Positions 19,155 through 28,230 of a stretch of 64,000 bases of DNA are shown piece after piece. The stretch covers positions 1 to 64,000 of the forward strand of contig JBFWMG010000015.1 of the NCBI GenBank assembly GCA_050251715.1, read 5' to 3'. Within the stretch, counting starts at the first letter, position 1, and the number at the start of each line of letters is the position of its first letter. Position numbers and translations under genes: made by a program. The notes below the pieces were generated by a model. That model was given only the letters and a program-made list of their open reading frames with translations. It was not told the DNA's origin and did no database searches. The stretch comes from JBFWMG01 sp050251715 (GTDB lineage: Bacteria > Desulfobacterota > Desulfovibrionia > Desulfovibrionales > Desulfovibrionaceae).

Positions 19155-19997
19155 TTGGCTGCAAGCAGTTATCTGCGTCCATCGCTGTTTTTCCGTCTGG
19201 CCCCGCTGTTGCTGGGGCTGGCGGTGGCCTACGCCGTGAGCGGCGTCATGGGCGGCAGGGGCGGCGTGTCGGTCGGCGGGGATGCCGCGCCCATGGCGGA
19301 GCCGGGCGGTTCCCGCACGGCGGGGCGGCATGCGGCCATCCTGAAGCGCAACGTGCTCGGCCTGTTCATTCCGCCCACGGATGAGGAGGCTGCCCGGAAG
19401 GCCCAGGGGCCAGGGCCGGGCGACCCGGAAAGCTGGGAAATAAGCGGTATTCTGATCGGCGCCCGTTCCATGGCCCTGGTGACCGTGGACGGCAAGACCG
19501 AGCAGGTCTTTCCCGGCGACGTCATCAACGGCTGGCAGTTGACGCAGTTGCGCGAGGACAGCCTCATCTGGGACAAGGGCGGGCGGCAGGTCACGGTGTT
19601 TTTGTGGACGCTCGACGGCAAGGCCGAGGAGCTAAAGGCCGCGAAAAGCGCTGAAGTATACTATCCCGGCGCGGAAGAGGGCACATTCGAGATTTCTTCC
19701 ACGGAAGCGGTGAACGTGCTCAAGGATCCGGCGTGGCTGCTGCAACAGGCGCTGTACAAGCCGCATCTTGCGGACGGCAAGATCGACGGGTTCACCATTT
19801 CCAATATTCAGCCCAATTCCATCCTGAACAACATCGGATTCCGCAATGGCGACATCATGAAGCGGATCAACGGCGAGACCATCAATGGGCCGCAGGCTTT
19901 GATGCAGATGTATTCCGGACTGCCCAAGGCGCAGTCCCTGAGTATCGACGTGGAACGGGACGGGAGCATCAAAAATCTCCTGATCGTCCTGAAATGA
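19155..19997 (+). CDS. gspC: Type II secretion system protein GspC
   Basis: About 280 residues. An N-terminal membrane segment (LFFRLAPLLLGLAVAYAV) is followed by a GspC homology region (RNVLGLFIPP, then GILIGARSMALVTVDGKTEQ) and a C-terminal PDZ-like domain (ISNIQPNSILNNIGFRNGD). GspC links the inner-membrane platform to the GspD secretin. The start is uncertain: TTG 19155 is preferred because GGAG at 19143-19146 precedes it by eight bases; the frame is open to 19017 without a good start. An AT-rich patch at 19115-19150 may hold the promoter of the gsp operon. Confidence 0.85.
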   Translation: MAASSYLRPSLFFRLAPLLLGLAVAYAVSGVMGGRGGVSVGGDAAPMAEPGGSRTAGRHAAILKRNVLGLFIPPTDEEAARKAQGPGPGDPESWEISGILIGARSMALVTVDGKTEQVFPGDVINGWQLTQLREDSLIWDKGGRQVTVFLWTLDGKAEELKAAKSAEVYYPGAEEGTFEISSTEAVNVLKDPAWLLQQALYKPHLADGKIDGFTISNIQPNSILNNIGFRNGDIMKRINGETINGPQALMQMYSGLPKAQSLSIDVERDGSIKNLLIVLK

Positions 19998-20046
19998 CCC
20001 TTTGCCGCATGGCGGGGGGAACGGTAACCGAGTCGGGGAGCACGGC

Positions 20047-22182
20047 ATGATGTGTGCACAAATGCGGTGGATGACAGTGATACGGCGTGGCGCGTTGGCC
20101 TTGGCGCTGCTCGCGCTGGCGGGCGCGTGGTCGGCCGCCGGGGCGGAAGAGGCGCAAGTCCGCCAGGGCATCCCGGAAACGGGATCGCTCAAGGCCAACA
20201 TGGACAACGTCCTGCTTGAGGACTTCATCCGGTTCATCGGCAAGTACTCCGGGCAGAACATCATCTACCAGGCCGACCAGATTCCCAAGACCAAATTCAA
20301 CATCTATTCGCAGCAGGCCATTACCGAGCCGGAACTCATGGCCATTTTCCATCAGCTGCTCGAAACCTCCGGTTTGCAGGCCGTGGCCAAGGGGGATGCG
20401 CTCTATGTCTTCCCCGTGGGCGCGGCGCGCGCCATTCCTCCGGCCGTCAAGCAGAGCGACAAGGCGCTCGCCGGCACGGGCGAGGAACTGGTGGTCACCG
20501 TGTACCAGGTGGCCGAGGACGTGCCCACCGCCGGTGTGGCCTCCCTGCTCAACGGCCTCAAGTCGCAGGTTGGGTCGGTGCAGGAGATTCCCCAGGCCAG
20601 GGCCATCATGATCAGCGACAAGCGCGACCAGATCAAGCGCATGCTCAAGATCATGAACATGGTGCTGAAGCTGAGTCCGGAATGGAAGGTGGAGGTGTTG
20701 CCGCTTGCCGTGGCCGACGCCACGGGCGTGGTGACCATGCTTTCCGAGATGTATGCCGAGTTGGTCAAGCGGGGCAAGACCTCGGAAATCCCGCTCATGA
20801 AGCCCATAGTGTGGACCAACAGCGTGCTGTTTGCGGGCACGGCCAGCCAGCTTGAGGACGTCAAGGGACTGTTGCAGCAGATCGACCATGTGGATCAGGC
20901 CGCTTCCGGTCTGCGCGTGTACCGGCTGAAGAACGCCAAGGCCTCCTCCGTGGCCCAGGTGCTCCAGTCCCTGGTCGAAGTGATCGTGGAGAACAAGGGC
21001 GAGACCTCCAAGAAGACCGTGTCCGACGCCTTCAAGGTCGCGGCGGACGAGGATACCAACTCCGTCCTGGTCATCAGTTCCAAGGAGATTCTGCCCCAGA
21101 TCGAAGAGATCATGACCGAGCTCGACAAGCCGCAGGACCAGGTCTACATCGAAGCCCTCATCATGGAGACCTCGCTCAACGACTCGCGCGAGTTCGGCGT
21201 GGAATGGATGGCCGGCGGCGCATCCAGCGGGGAAACGGGCACCATCGGCTTTGTGGACAGCTCGTCCAGCAGTTTCCTGACCTACGCGGATCCGGTCTAT
21301 GGCTCGACCTCCAAGACCATGCCTGAAATCACGTCGTTGCCCGGCGGCTTCTCCCTGGGCATCCTGGGCAATATCATCTCCTACGGCGGCAAGCGCTATC
21401 CCACCATCGGCGCCCTGGTGAACGTCGTCAAAACCGTGGACGGCATCAACATCCTGTCCACTCCCCAGGTCATGACCCTGGACAACACCGACGCCGAGGT
21501 CTTTGTGGGCGAAAACCGCCCCTACCAGACCACCACCTCCTACGACAGCTCCAACAAGCCGGTCTATGCCTACGATTACCGCGACGTGGGTGTGTCGCTC
21601 AAGGTCAAGCCGTCCATCAACCGGGAAAGCGGCCTCGTGCGCCTGGAGGTGGAGCAGTCCATCGACAAGGTGCAGTCCAGTTCGGTCTCATCCACCGCGC
21701 CCACCACGCTCAAGCGCTCCACCAAGACCACGGTGCAGCTCATGGACGGCGGCACCATGGTCATCAGCGGCATGGTGGACAACACCAATGACAAGTCAAA
21801 AGTCGGCATCCCCGGCCTGGCGAACATTCCCGTCCTGGGCTGGCTGTTCAAGAAGGAAGCCGATTCCAACGACAAGACCACGATCATGGTGTTCATTTCC
21901 GCCAAGATCATCAGCACCGCCAGCGCGGCCCACGCCCTGACCCACGGCAAGCTGCAGGATGTCCAAAGCACCAACGACACCTACAAGGACTTCTTCGAAA
22001 AGCAGTTCGAGATCGAGTTCGGCGACAAGAAGGAGGAGGGCGAGACGCCTCCCGCTGTAACCCCGGACTCCACCCGGACCGGCGGCCCGGTCAGCCTTGC
22101 TCCGTCATCGGCGCCTTCGGGCAGCCCCGTGCAGTACGGCGCGGCGGCTGGAAGCGCGCAGGAAGTTGCCGCGCATGATTAA
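20047..22182 (+). CDS. gspD: Type II secretion system secretin GspD
   Basis: About 711 residues. Signal peptide (RGALALALLALAGAWSAAG), N0 domain (NVLLEDFIRFIGKYSGQNII), further N domains, then the secretin domain with VNVVKTVDGINILSTPQVM, NTDAEVFVGENRPYQT and DVGVSLKVKPSINRESG, and the closing GMVDNTNDKSKVGIPGLANI. It forms the outer-membrane channel of the T2SS. Start ATG 20047 follows GGGGAG with six bases between. The C-terminal tail is Pro/Ser/Gly-rich. Its stop overlaps the gspE start by 8 bp. Confidence 0.95.
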   Translation: MMCAQMRWMTVIRRGALALALLALAGAWSAAGAEEAQVRQGIPETGSLKANMDNVLLEDFIRFIGKYSGQNIIYQADQIPKTKFNIYSQQAITEPELMAIFHQLLETSGLQAVAKGDALYVFPVGAARAIPPAVKQSDKALAGTGEELVVTVYQVAEDVPTAGVASLLNGLKSQVGSVQEIPQARAIMISDKRDQIKRMLKIMNMVLKLSPEWKVEVLPLAVADATGVVTMLSEMYAELVKRGKTSEIPLMKPIVWTNSVLFAGTASQLEDVKGLLQQIDHVDQAASGLRVYRLKNAKASSVAQVLQSLVEVIVENKGETSKKTVSDAFKVAADEDTNSVLVISSKEILPQIEEIMTELDKPQDQVYIEALIMETSLNDSREFGVEWMAGGASSGETGTIGFVDSSSSSFLTYADPVYGSTSKTMPEITSLPGGFSLGILGNIISYGGKRYPTIGALVNVVKTVDGINILSTPQVMTLDNTDAEVFVGENRPYQTTTSYDSSNKPVYAYDYRDVGVSLKVKPSINRESGLVRLEVEQSIDKVQSSSVSSTAPTTLKRSTKTTVQLMDGGTMVISGMVDNTNDKSKVGIPGLANIPVLGWLFKKEADSNDKTTIMVFISAKIISTASAAHALTHGKLQDVQSTNDTYKDFFEKQFEIEFGDKKEEGETPPAVTPDSTRTGGPVSLAPSSAPSGSPVQYGAAAGSAQEVAAHD

Positions 22183-23650
22183 TCTGGCTGACCTGCCCGA
22201 AGAGGTTATCCGGGCGTATCTGGCTTTTCCCCAGCGCAACGAGTTTTTGCCCGTGCGCTGCGACGACGGTGGGTTGACCGTCTGGGTGCTGCGCAATCGG
22301 GCGTTGCCCATGGCGGACTACATGGCCTGGGTGCTGGGCATGCCCCTGGCCACGGAGCAGCCTGCGGAGGCGGAGTTTTATCGTGTGCTGGAGCAGGCGC
22401 TCGCCCTGTGGGAAGAGGAACACGACCACAGCCAGGACGAGAACGAGGCGCGCGAGGAGCTGGACAGCCAGGAGTTGCTCGGCTGGTCCCACGAGGATGC
22501 GCCCATCGTGCGGCTGGTGAACAAGACCTTGCAGCAGGCCATCAGCCAGGGCGCGAGCGACGTGCATTTCGAGGGGCAGCACAACCAGTTCCAGGTGCGC
22601 TTTCGGCTGGATGGCGAGTTGCACACCCTGCGCACGCTGGACAAGGCGCTGCAACCCACCATCCTGGCGCGCATCAAGGTCATGGGCGACATGGACGTGG
22701 CCGAATGCCGCGCCCCCCAGGACGGCCGCATCCAGGTACGCCTGGGCCAAAAGGACGTGGACATCCGCGTGTCCACCGTGCCCACGCTCAACGGCGAAAA
22801 AGCCGTGCTGCGCGTGCTCGACCGCTCCAAGACCATTCTTTCCCTGCCCGACCTGGGCATGCCCGAGCGGGAACTGACCACCTTCCGGCAGGTTGTGGGC
22901 GCGCCCCACGGCATCGTGCTCGTCACCGGCCCGACCGGCAGCGGCAAGACCACCACGCTGTACGCCGCGCTCTCCGAGCTGGTGCAGGAAGCGCGCAACA
23001 TCATGACCGTGGAAGATCCGGTGGAATATCACCTGGAAGGGGTCAACCAGGTGCAGGTCAACCGCTCCGCCGGCGTGACATTCGCCAACACCATCCGTGC
23101 CTTTCTGCGCCAGGATCCGGACATCCTGCTCGTGGGCGAGGTGCGCGACCAGGAAACCGCGAGCACGGCCATCCAGGCCTCGCTCACGGGCCATCTGGTG
23201 TTGACCACCCTGCATACCAATGACGCGCCCACGGCCATTACCCGTCTGCTGGAAATGGGGCTGGAGCCGTTCCTTGTGGCCTCGTCGCTCACCCTGGCCA
23301 TGGGCCAGCGGCTCGTGCGCATCAACTGCCCCCATTGCAGCCGGGAGGTGCGCGTGGAAGACGCCACCCTGAACCTGCTGCGAAAGGCCGGCGAGACCGC
23401 CACCACCCATATCCGGGGCGCCGGATGCGAGGCGTGCTTCCACACCGGGTTCAAGGGGCGGCGCGGCATCTTCGAACTCATGCCCATCGACGAGGAGCTG
23501 CGCTCGCTCATCATCCAGAAGGCTTCCGTGGACGCCTTCCGCGCCTACCGCAAGGCCCAGGGGATGGGTACCATGTGGGAGCACGGCATGCGTTTCGTTC
23601 GGGAAGGGCAGACCACCTACGAGGAAATCCTTCGCGTAACCCGCCTGTAG
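22175..23650 (+). CDS. gspE: Type II secretion system ATPase GspE
   Basis: 491 residues. Walker A GPTGSGKTT at about 252-260, the Asp box (IMTVEDPVEYHLEGVNQVQV), Walker B (PDILLVGEVRDQETA), His box (TGHLVLTTLHTNDAPTAITR) and a C-terminal tetracysteine zinc motif (CPHC at about 386 and CEAC at about 418). It is the cytoplasmic motor for pseudopilus assembly. Start ATG 22175 overlaps the gspD stop, with GGAAG upstream. Confidence 0.95.
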   Translation: MINLADLPEEVIRAYLAFPQRNEFLPVRCDDGGLTVWVLRNRALPMADYMAWVLGMPLATEQPAEAEFYRVLEQALALWEEEHDHSQDENEAREELDSQELLGWSHEDAPIVRLVNKTLQQAISQGASDVHFEGQHNQFQVRFRLDGELHTLRTLDKALQPTILARIKVMGDMDVAECRAPQDGRIQVRLGQKDVDIRVSTVPTLNGEKAVLRVLDRSKTILSLPDLGMPERELTTFRQVVGAPHGIVLVTGPTGSGKTTTLYAALSELVQEARNIMTVEDPVEYHLEGVNQVQVNRSAGVTFANTIRAFLRQDPDILLVGEVRDQETASTAIQASLTGHLVLTTLHTNDAPTAITRLLEMGLEPFLVASSLTLAMGQRLVRINCPHCSREVRVEDATLNLLRKAGETATTHIRGAGCEACFHTGFKGRRGIFELMPIDEELRSLIIQKASVDAFRAYRKAQGMGTMWEHGMRFVREGQTTYEEILRVTRL

Positions 23651-23675
23651 CAGGCGTACCGACCATCCGGACATC

Positions 23676-24887
23676 ATGCCGACGTTCCAATATCAAGCCC
23701 TGGACACCCGGGGGAAGAAAAAGAAAGGCTTTATCGAGGCCGAGAGCAAGGCCAAGGCCTTTAGCCTGTTGCAGGACCAAAGCCTTCTGCCGCTTACCCT
23801 GTCGTCGGTGAACCGCAAGGGGGGCGACGCTTCTTTTTCGTTCGGCAATCTCCGCGACATGCTCATGCCGAGCCGTATCCGGCTGGGCGAATCATTCCAT
23901 TACCTTGGCCTGCTGTTGCAAACCGGCAGTTCGTTGGCGCAGGCGCTCGACCTGATGGGGCGCATGGCTGGGCGCAAGGCTGGGCGCATCTGGCTCAACC
24001 TGCGCGACGCGGTGGAGACCGGCGAAGCCTTTTCTTCGGCGCTCAAGCGGTATCCGCGGGATTTTCCCAAGGTGTACGTGGGCATGGTGCAGGTGGCGGA
24101 AAGCGTTGGCCGCCTGGGCCAGGTGTTGGAAAAGGTGTCCGAGTACGAGGAACAACGCTCCGAGGTGAGCGGCCGGCTGATGACGGCCATGGTCTATCCG
24201 GCGGTGATCTTCCTCGTGGGATGCGGCGCGATCTGGTTCCTGTTGTCCCAGGTGCTGCCCAAGATCGCCACCATCTTCGTGCATGCGCACAAGGCGCTGC
24301 CCCTGCACACCCAGGTGCTCATCACCGTGGGCGATTTTTTGAACGCCATGGGGCCGGGCGTGCTGCTTGCGCCCGTGGCGCTCGCGCTGGGCGCGGTGTA
24401 TGCCTACAAGCGCAAGCGCAGCGTTGCCGAGCGGGTGGACAGGCTGGTGTGGCAGGTGCCGCTCTTCAAGAAGAACACGTTGGCCCGGTTTGCGGGGATG
24501 CTTGGTTTTCAGTTGGAGGCGGGCATTCCGCTGGTGCAGGCATTGGACAGCTCGGCCATGGTCGTGGGGTCCGTGTATTTTCAGAACCTTATCCGCATGG
24601 CTCGGGCAGAGGTTGCGGCGGGCCAGCCGCTCGACAAGGTGTTGGAAAGGCAGAACGCCTTTCCGGATATTTTCCTGCTGACGCTTTCCACGGGGCAGCG
24701 TGCGGGCAAGCTGGGCCCCTTTTTGCTGCGGGTGTCCCATATTTATGAAAAGGATGTGGACAACACGCTCAAGCGGCTTGTTTCGTTGCTTGAACCGCTG
24801 CTGATTCTGGCCATAGGCATGATGGTCGCCTTTATCGTGCTCGCCATCATGGGGCCGATCTTCGATCTGACCACGATGGTCAGATAA
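23676..24887 (+). CDS. gspF: Type II secretion system inner-membrane platform protein GspF
   Basis: 403 residues with the duplicated T2SSF domain: the N-terminal cytoplasmic region starts MPTFQYQALDTRGK; three membrane segments follow at about 170, 225 and 375. The motifs LLQTGSSLAQALDLM and LGFQLEAGIPLVQALD are the two family repeats. It anchors the GspE ATPase. Located 25 bp after gspE. Confidence 0.94.
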   Translation: MPTFQYQALDTRGKKKKGFIEAESKAKAFSLLQDQSLLPLTLSSVNRKGGDASFSFGNLRDMLMPSRIRLGESFHYLGLLLQTGSSLAQALDLMGRMAGRKAGRIWLNLRDAVETGEAFSSALKRYPRDFPKVYVGMVQVAESVGRLGQVLEKVSEYEEQRSEVSGRLMTAMVYPAVIFLVGCGAIWFLLSQVLPKIATIFVHAHKALPLHTQVLITVGDFLNAMGPGVLLAPVALALGAVYAYKRKRSVAERVDRLVWQVPLFKKNTLARFAGMLGFQLEAGIPLVQALDSSAMVVGSVYFQNLIRMARAEVAAGQPLDKVLERQNAFPDIFLLTLSTGQRAGKLGPFLLRVSHIYEKDVDNTLKRLVSLLEPLLILAIGMMVAFIVLAIMGPIFDLTTMVR

Positions 24888-24966
24888 CGGCCGTCTTCTG
24901 TTTTGACCAGATCATAAGACTGCCGCCGCCTTTGGCGCGCCATGGTTTCTCAAGGAGTGTGCGCTT

Positions 24967-27213
24967 ATGCCGTTGCTACCCGTGACCCCACCCAATCTGA
25001 AACAGGATTGGAAGTTTATCGCGCTGCTGGCGCTCATTGTGTTCGCCGTGGGATGCGGCATGCGCGTCCAGGACGTGGCGCGGTGGGACAATGACGCCAT
25101 GCGCGTGGGCGGCGAATACATCATGGGCACGCACGACGCCTACCACTGGCTGGCCGGCGCCAAGGGCGTGGGCAAGGCCACTGGCAGTTTCCTGGCCGAG
25201 TTCGCCAGAATAGTGTCTGGAGCCACAGGCTTGAGCCTGGGGACCGTGGCCTTCTGGACGCCGGCGGTGGCCGGTGGATTGGTGGCCGTGGCCATGCTGT
25301 TGTGGGCCTGGGTTCTGGGGTGCGTCGAGGCGGGGCTGCTGGCGGGGGTGCTTGTCACCCTGGAGCCGGGCTTTTATTTCCGCACCCGGCTCGGCTATTA
25401 CGACACCGATGTGGTGACGCTGCTGTTGCCGTTGTTCATTGCCTGGAGCCTGGCGTATTGGTTGCAGCCCTATCTGGACGGCACAAGCGTTGTGGGGCGT
25501 CTCCTGGGCGTGTTCAGGCGGGGTGGCGCGGCCGCATCCACCCCTTCGAGAGAGATCAAGGGCAGGAAGGTCCGCAAGGCCGCCCCGGCCCCGCAGCCCG
25601 TCGCACCCCAATCCGTCCATGCCGTCCCGGAGGATTTTCCGGCCAGCCGGTATTGGGTGATTCTCGTGTTCGCGGTACTGGCCTATTTGTTCCAATCCAC
25701 CTATGCCCACATCGCCAAGACGACCATCACGGCGTTTGCCGTGGCCGTGGTGGTGGCGCTGTTGTGGGGCGCGCGGGAAAAACGTCCTCACCTGTTGCTG
25801 GGGCTGGTGCTTTTCCAGTTGGTGTGGGCCATGCCGGAGACAGGACTCGTCCTGGCCGTGCTGTTGGCCTCGCTCTACCAGTGGCGGCCGGCGGTGTTGC
25901 AGGCGGCGCTCAAGCGGTCATGGCCCTGGGTTGTGCTCATCGTGGTGTTGACCCATTATTCCGGCGCGCTGGATCTCATGTGGTCGTTCATGGACCGCAC
26001 TCTGCTGCAATACTACAAGAGCACGGCGGAACTCGTTCCCCAGGCAACGCAGACCGTCAGCGACCCCATGACGTACCCGGCCATTACCCAGAGCGTCATC
26101 GAGGCGCAGAATCTTCCCCTGGTTGAAATGTTGAACAAGATTCATCCATGGGTGGCGGTTGCCGTGCTGGGCGTGGTCGGCTATGCCGGATTGTGCCTTG
26201 TCTGGCCGCTGTATCTTTTCCTGGTGCCCATGACGGCCTTGGGCCTTGCGGCAGGCATCATCGGCGGCAGGACCGTGATGTTCGCCGGACCGGCATTTGC
26301 CCTGGGCATCGCCATTCCGGTCTGCCTTGCGGTGCGTTGGGCCTTGCGCAGGGTGCGCTTGCGCCGATTGGGCGCGCTGGCGGGTATGGGCATGCTCACC
26401 GTCTTTCTCATGGAGCCGTACCTGACGGTCTATCCGACCTTGCCGCCCACGCCCATCTTGAGCAAACAGCACTGTGAGGCGCTCATCAAGCTTAAGGAGA
26501 TCGCCCCTCCGGATGCCAGGGTCTGGACCTGGTGGGACTGGGGCTATGCCACGCATTATTACGCGGAGCGCATCTCCTTTGGCGACGGCGCCAACCATGG
26601 CGGCCAGACCGTGTATCCCCTTGGCGTGGCGCTGGCCTCGCCAAGCCCCAGGCAGGCGGCGCAGATCATCAAGTACAGCGCGCTCCACAACTATTCGCCT
26701 TCGGCGGCGTGGGCCTCCATGACCGCGACCGAGGTGCGTGATCTGGTGCGGCGCATGGCTGCGGAGGACATGGGACTGCATCCGGCGCACAAGCAGTATC
26801 TGGTGGTGCCGCTGGAGAATTTGCGGCTCATGCACTGGATATCCTTCTATGGCACCTGGGATCCGGTGAAGCAGTCCGGGCAAAAGGCCAACGTCAACCA
26901 GATAATAGAAAATTTCCAGGCGGATTTCAAAGCTGGCGCCATAAAACTGGCGACGGCCGGAGTCGTGCCCATCAAGACCGTGGACATCCTGGACAGTGTC
27001 GGCCGGCAACACAACGATTTTCCCCAGAATCCACTGGCGCCGCACCTCATCATCGACAATCCCCCGGGCGTCCATCACCTTATGGATGACGTGGCTTTCA
27101 ACACCACCACGGTGCACCTGTTCATGGACGATCCCCGGATGCCGCAGATCGCTTCCGTGTTCCGGTTGGTGTACGAGGGCTTTCCCTTTGTCCGCATCTA
27201 CGAGGTGTTGTAG
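24967..27213 (+). CDS. STT3/PglB-type oligosaccharyltransferase
   Basis: 748 residues; about 13 membrane segments in the first 480 residues and a soluble C-terminal domain. Catalytic signatures of STT3/PglB are visible: the first acidic motif THDAYHW (Asp57), the second motif GYYDTD (Asp146 and Asp148) and WWDWG at 522-526. The family transfers a lipid-linked glycan to asparagine in N-X-S/T sequons on the periplasmic side. It follows gspF by 79 bp in the same direction; AAGGAG precedes ATG 24967. No pgl glycan-assembly genes are adjacent. The gene ends at a strong bidirectional terminator (27237-27269). Family assignment is confident; the substrate is not known. Confidence 0.9.
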   Translation: MPLLPVTPPNLKQDWKFIALLALIVFAVGCGMRVQDVARWDNDAMRVGGEYIMGTHDAYHWLAGAKGVGKATGSFLAEFARIVSGATGLSLGTVAFWTPAVAGGLVAVAMLLWAWVLGCVEAGLLAGVLVTLEPGFYFRTRLGYYDTDVVTLLLPLFIAWSLAYWLQPYLDGTSVVGRLLGVFRRGGAAASTPSREIKGRKVRKAAPAPQPVAPQSVHAVPEDFPASRYWVILVFAVLAYLFQSTYAHIAKTTITAFAVAVVVALLWGAREKRPHLLLGLVLFQLVWAMPETGLVLAVLLASLYQWRPAVLQAALKRSWPWVVLIVVLTHYSGALDLMWSFMDRTLLQYYKSTAELVPQATQTVSDPMTYPAITQSVIEAQNLPLVEMLNKIHPWVAVAVLGVVGYAGLCLVWPLYLFLVPMTALGLAAGIIGGRTVMFAGPAFALGIAIPVCLAVRWALRRVRLRRLGALAGMGMLTVFLMEPYLTVYPTLPPTPILSKQHCEALIKLKEIAPPDARVWTWWDWGYATHYYAERISFGDGANHGGQTVYPLGVALASPSPRQAAQIIKYSALHNYSPSAAWASMTATEVRDLVRRMAAEDMGLHPAHKQYLVVPLENLRLMHWISFYGTWDPVKQSGQKANVNQIIENFQADFKAGAIKLATAGVVPIKTVDILDSVGRQHNDFPQNPLAPHLIIDNPPGVHHLMDDVAFNTTTVHLFMDDPRMPQIASVFRLVYEGFPFVRIYEVL

Positions 27214-27236
27214 CGTTGCGGCGCGGGATATGAATC

Positions 27237-27269
27237 AATAAAAACGCCTCCATTGGAGGCGTTTTTATT
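27237..27269. terminator. Bidirectional Rho-independent terminator
   Basis: A nearly perfect palindrome: AATAAAAACGCCTCCA (27237-27252) and its complement (27254-27269) around one central base. In either direction the stem ends in a run of five T. It separates the plus-strand oligosaccharyltransferase from the minus-strand response regulator, and should terminate both. Confidence 0.9.
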
Positions 27270-27312
27270 GGCGTTGCGGATACGGGCGCCGCGTGCGGGC
27301 GGGCAAGGGCCG

Positions 27313-28227
27313 TCAGTTCGTATAGGTCGACGCGTTGTCCCTGATCCAGCGGTCCATGTATTTGGTGTCGTGGGTCGTATCGAGGCGCAGCAGGCGGCGC
27401 TTGGACGTGCTGGGGCCAAGGTAGAAATAGAGCCGCACCTTCTTGGACAGCCGGGCGCTGAACACGTGTTCCGTGCCCTGGACCTTGTGGATGTTGAGTC
27501 CGGGGCTCGATATGTCCACGTCAAAGCGGATGAGCACTTCCATGACCTTTTTGAACAGGTCGTATTGGCTATTGAATATCCCTTCGAGATCCTTGAGGAA
27601 GCTTGGCATGGCCTCGCTGTTTTGCAGGATGCCTGTCAGAAGGTCGCTGATGCGTTTGAAGGCCTTTTCCTTTTTGGCCGTGTGTTCGGCGTGGTCCTCG
27701 TCCGCGCCGTCGGTCTCCACCTTGGCGTGCAGGCTTTCTATCTCTTCCTCAAGCAGCTTCTGGTATTCCTTGTACTCTTCCAGGTTTGTGGTCAACGACT
27801 GGATGAACTGGCTGGTTTTCTTGCTTTTGCCCATGTAGAAACGGACCATGCGCGCCAGTTGCTCGGGGCTGACGGGCTTGGGGATGAAGTAGGTGCACTG
27901 GTAGTCCTGCGCCTCGCGGATGGCGTCGTTGTCCATGCCGGTGAGCAGGATGATGGGCAGGTAGGGGAAATCCTCCCGGATGTGGGGGATGATGTCCACG
28001 CCGGACAGGCCCGCGTTCTCGAAGTTGATGTCGAGGAGGATGATGTCGGGTTCCTCGTCCGTGGTGTGCAGGAATTCGATGAATCCGAGGGGGTCGTAGA
28101 ACGAGACGTGCTTGCGCAGGAGGCCATGCTCCTGGAGCACGCTGACCAGGAAGTCGTGGATCCGTCTTTCGTCGTCCACCAGGGCGAAGAAGAACCGTTT
28201 TTGTCCGTCGGCATCATGCAGGGGCAT
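27313..28227 (-). CDS. Response regulator with coiled coil and possible RelE-like C-terminal domain
   Basis: 304 residues. Residues 10-125 form a receiver domain: acidic pair Asp18/Asp19, phosphoacceptor Asp66 (IILLDINF), Thr96 (LLTG) and Lys117 (IPKP). A coiled coil spans about 130-175, then a helical part. The last 65 residues (HVFSARLSKKVRLYFYLG, then LLRLDTTHDTKYMDRWIRD) resemble the RelE/ParE toxin fold by pattern; no DNA-binding domain is recognised. The gene begins 3 bp after the histidine kinase, so they form a pair. The cognate output is unknown. Confidence 0.85.
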   Translation of the reverse strand: MPLHDADGQKRFFFALVDDERRIHDFLVSVLQEHGLLRKHVSFYDPLGFIEFLHTTDEEPDIILLDINFENAGLSGVDIIPHIREDFPYLPIILLTGMDNDAIREAQDYQCTYFIPKPVSPEQLARMVRFYMGKSKKTSQFIQSLTTNLEEYKEYQKLLEEEIESLHAKVETDGADEDHAEHTAKKEKAFKRISDLLTGILQNSEAMPSFLKDLEGIFNSQYDLFKKVMEVLIRFDVDISSPGLNIHKVQGTEHVFSARLSKKVRLYFYLGPSTSKRRLLRLDTTHDTKYMDRWIRDNASTYTN

Positions 28228-28230
28228 GCG

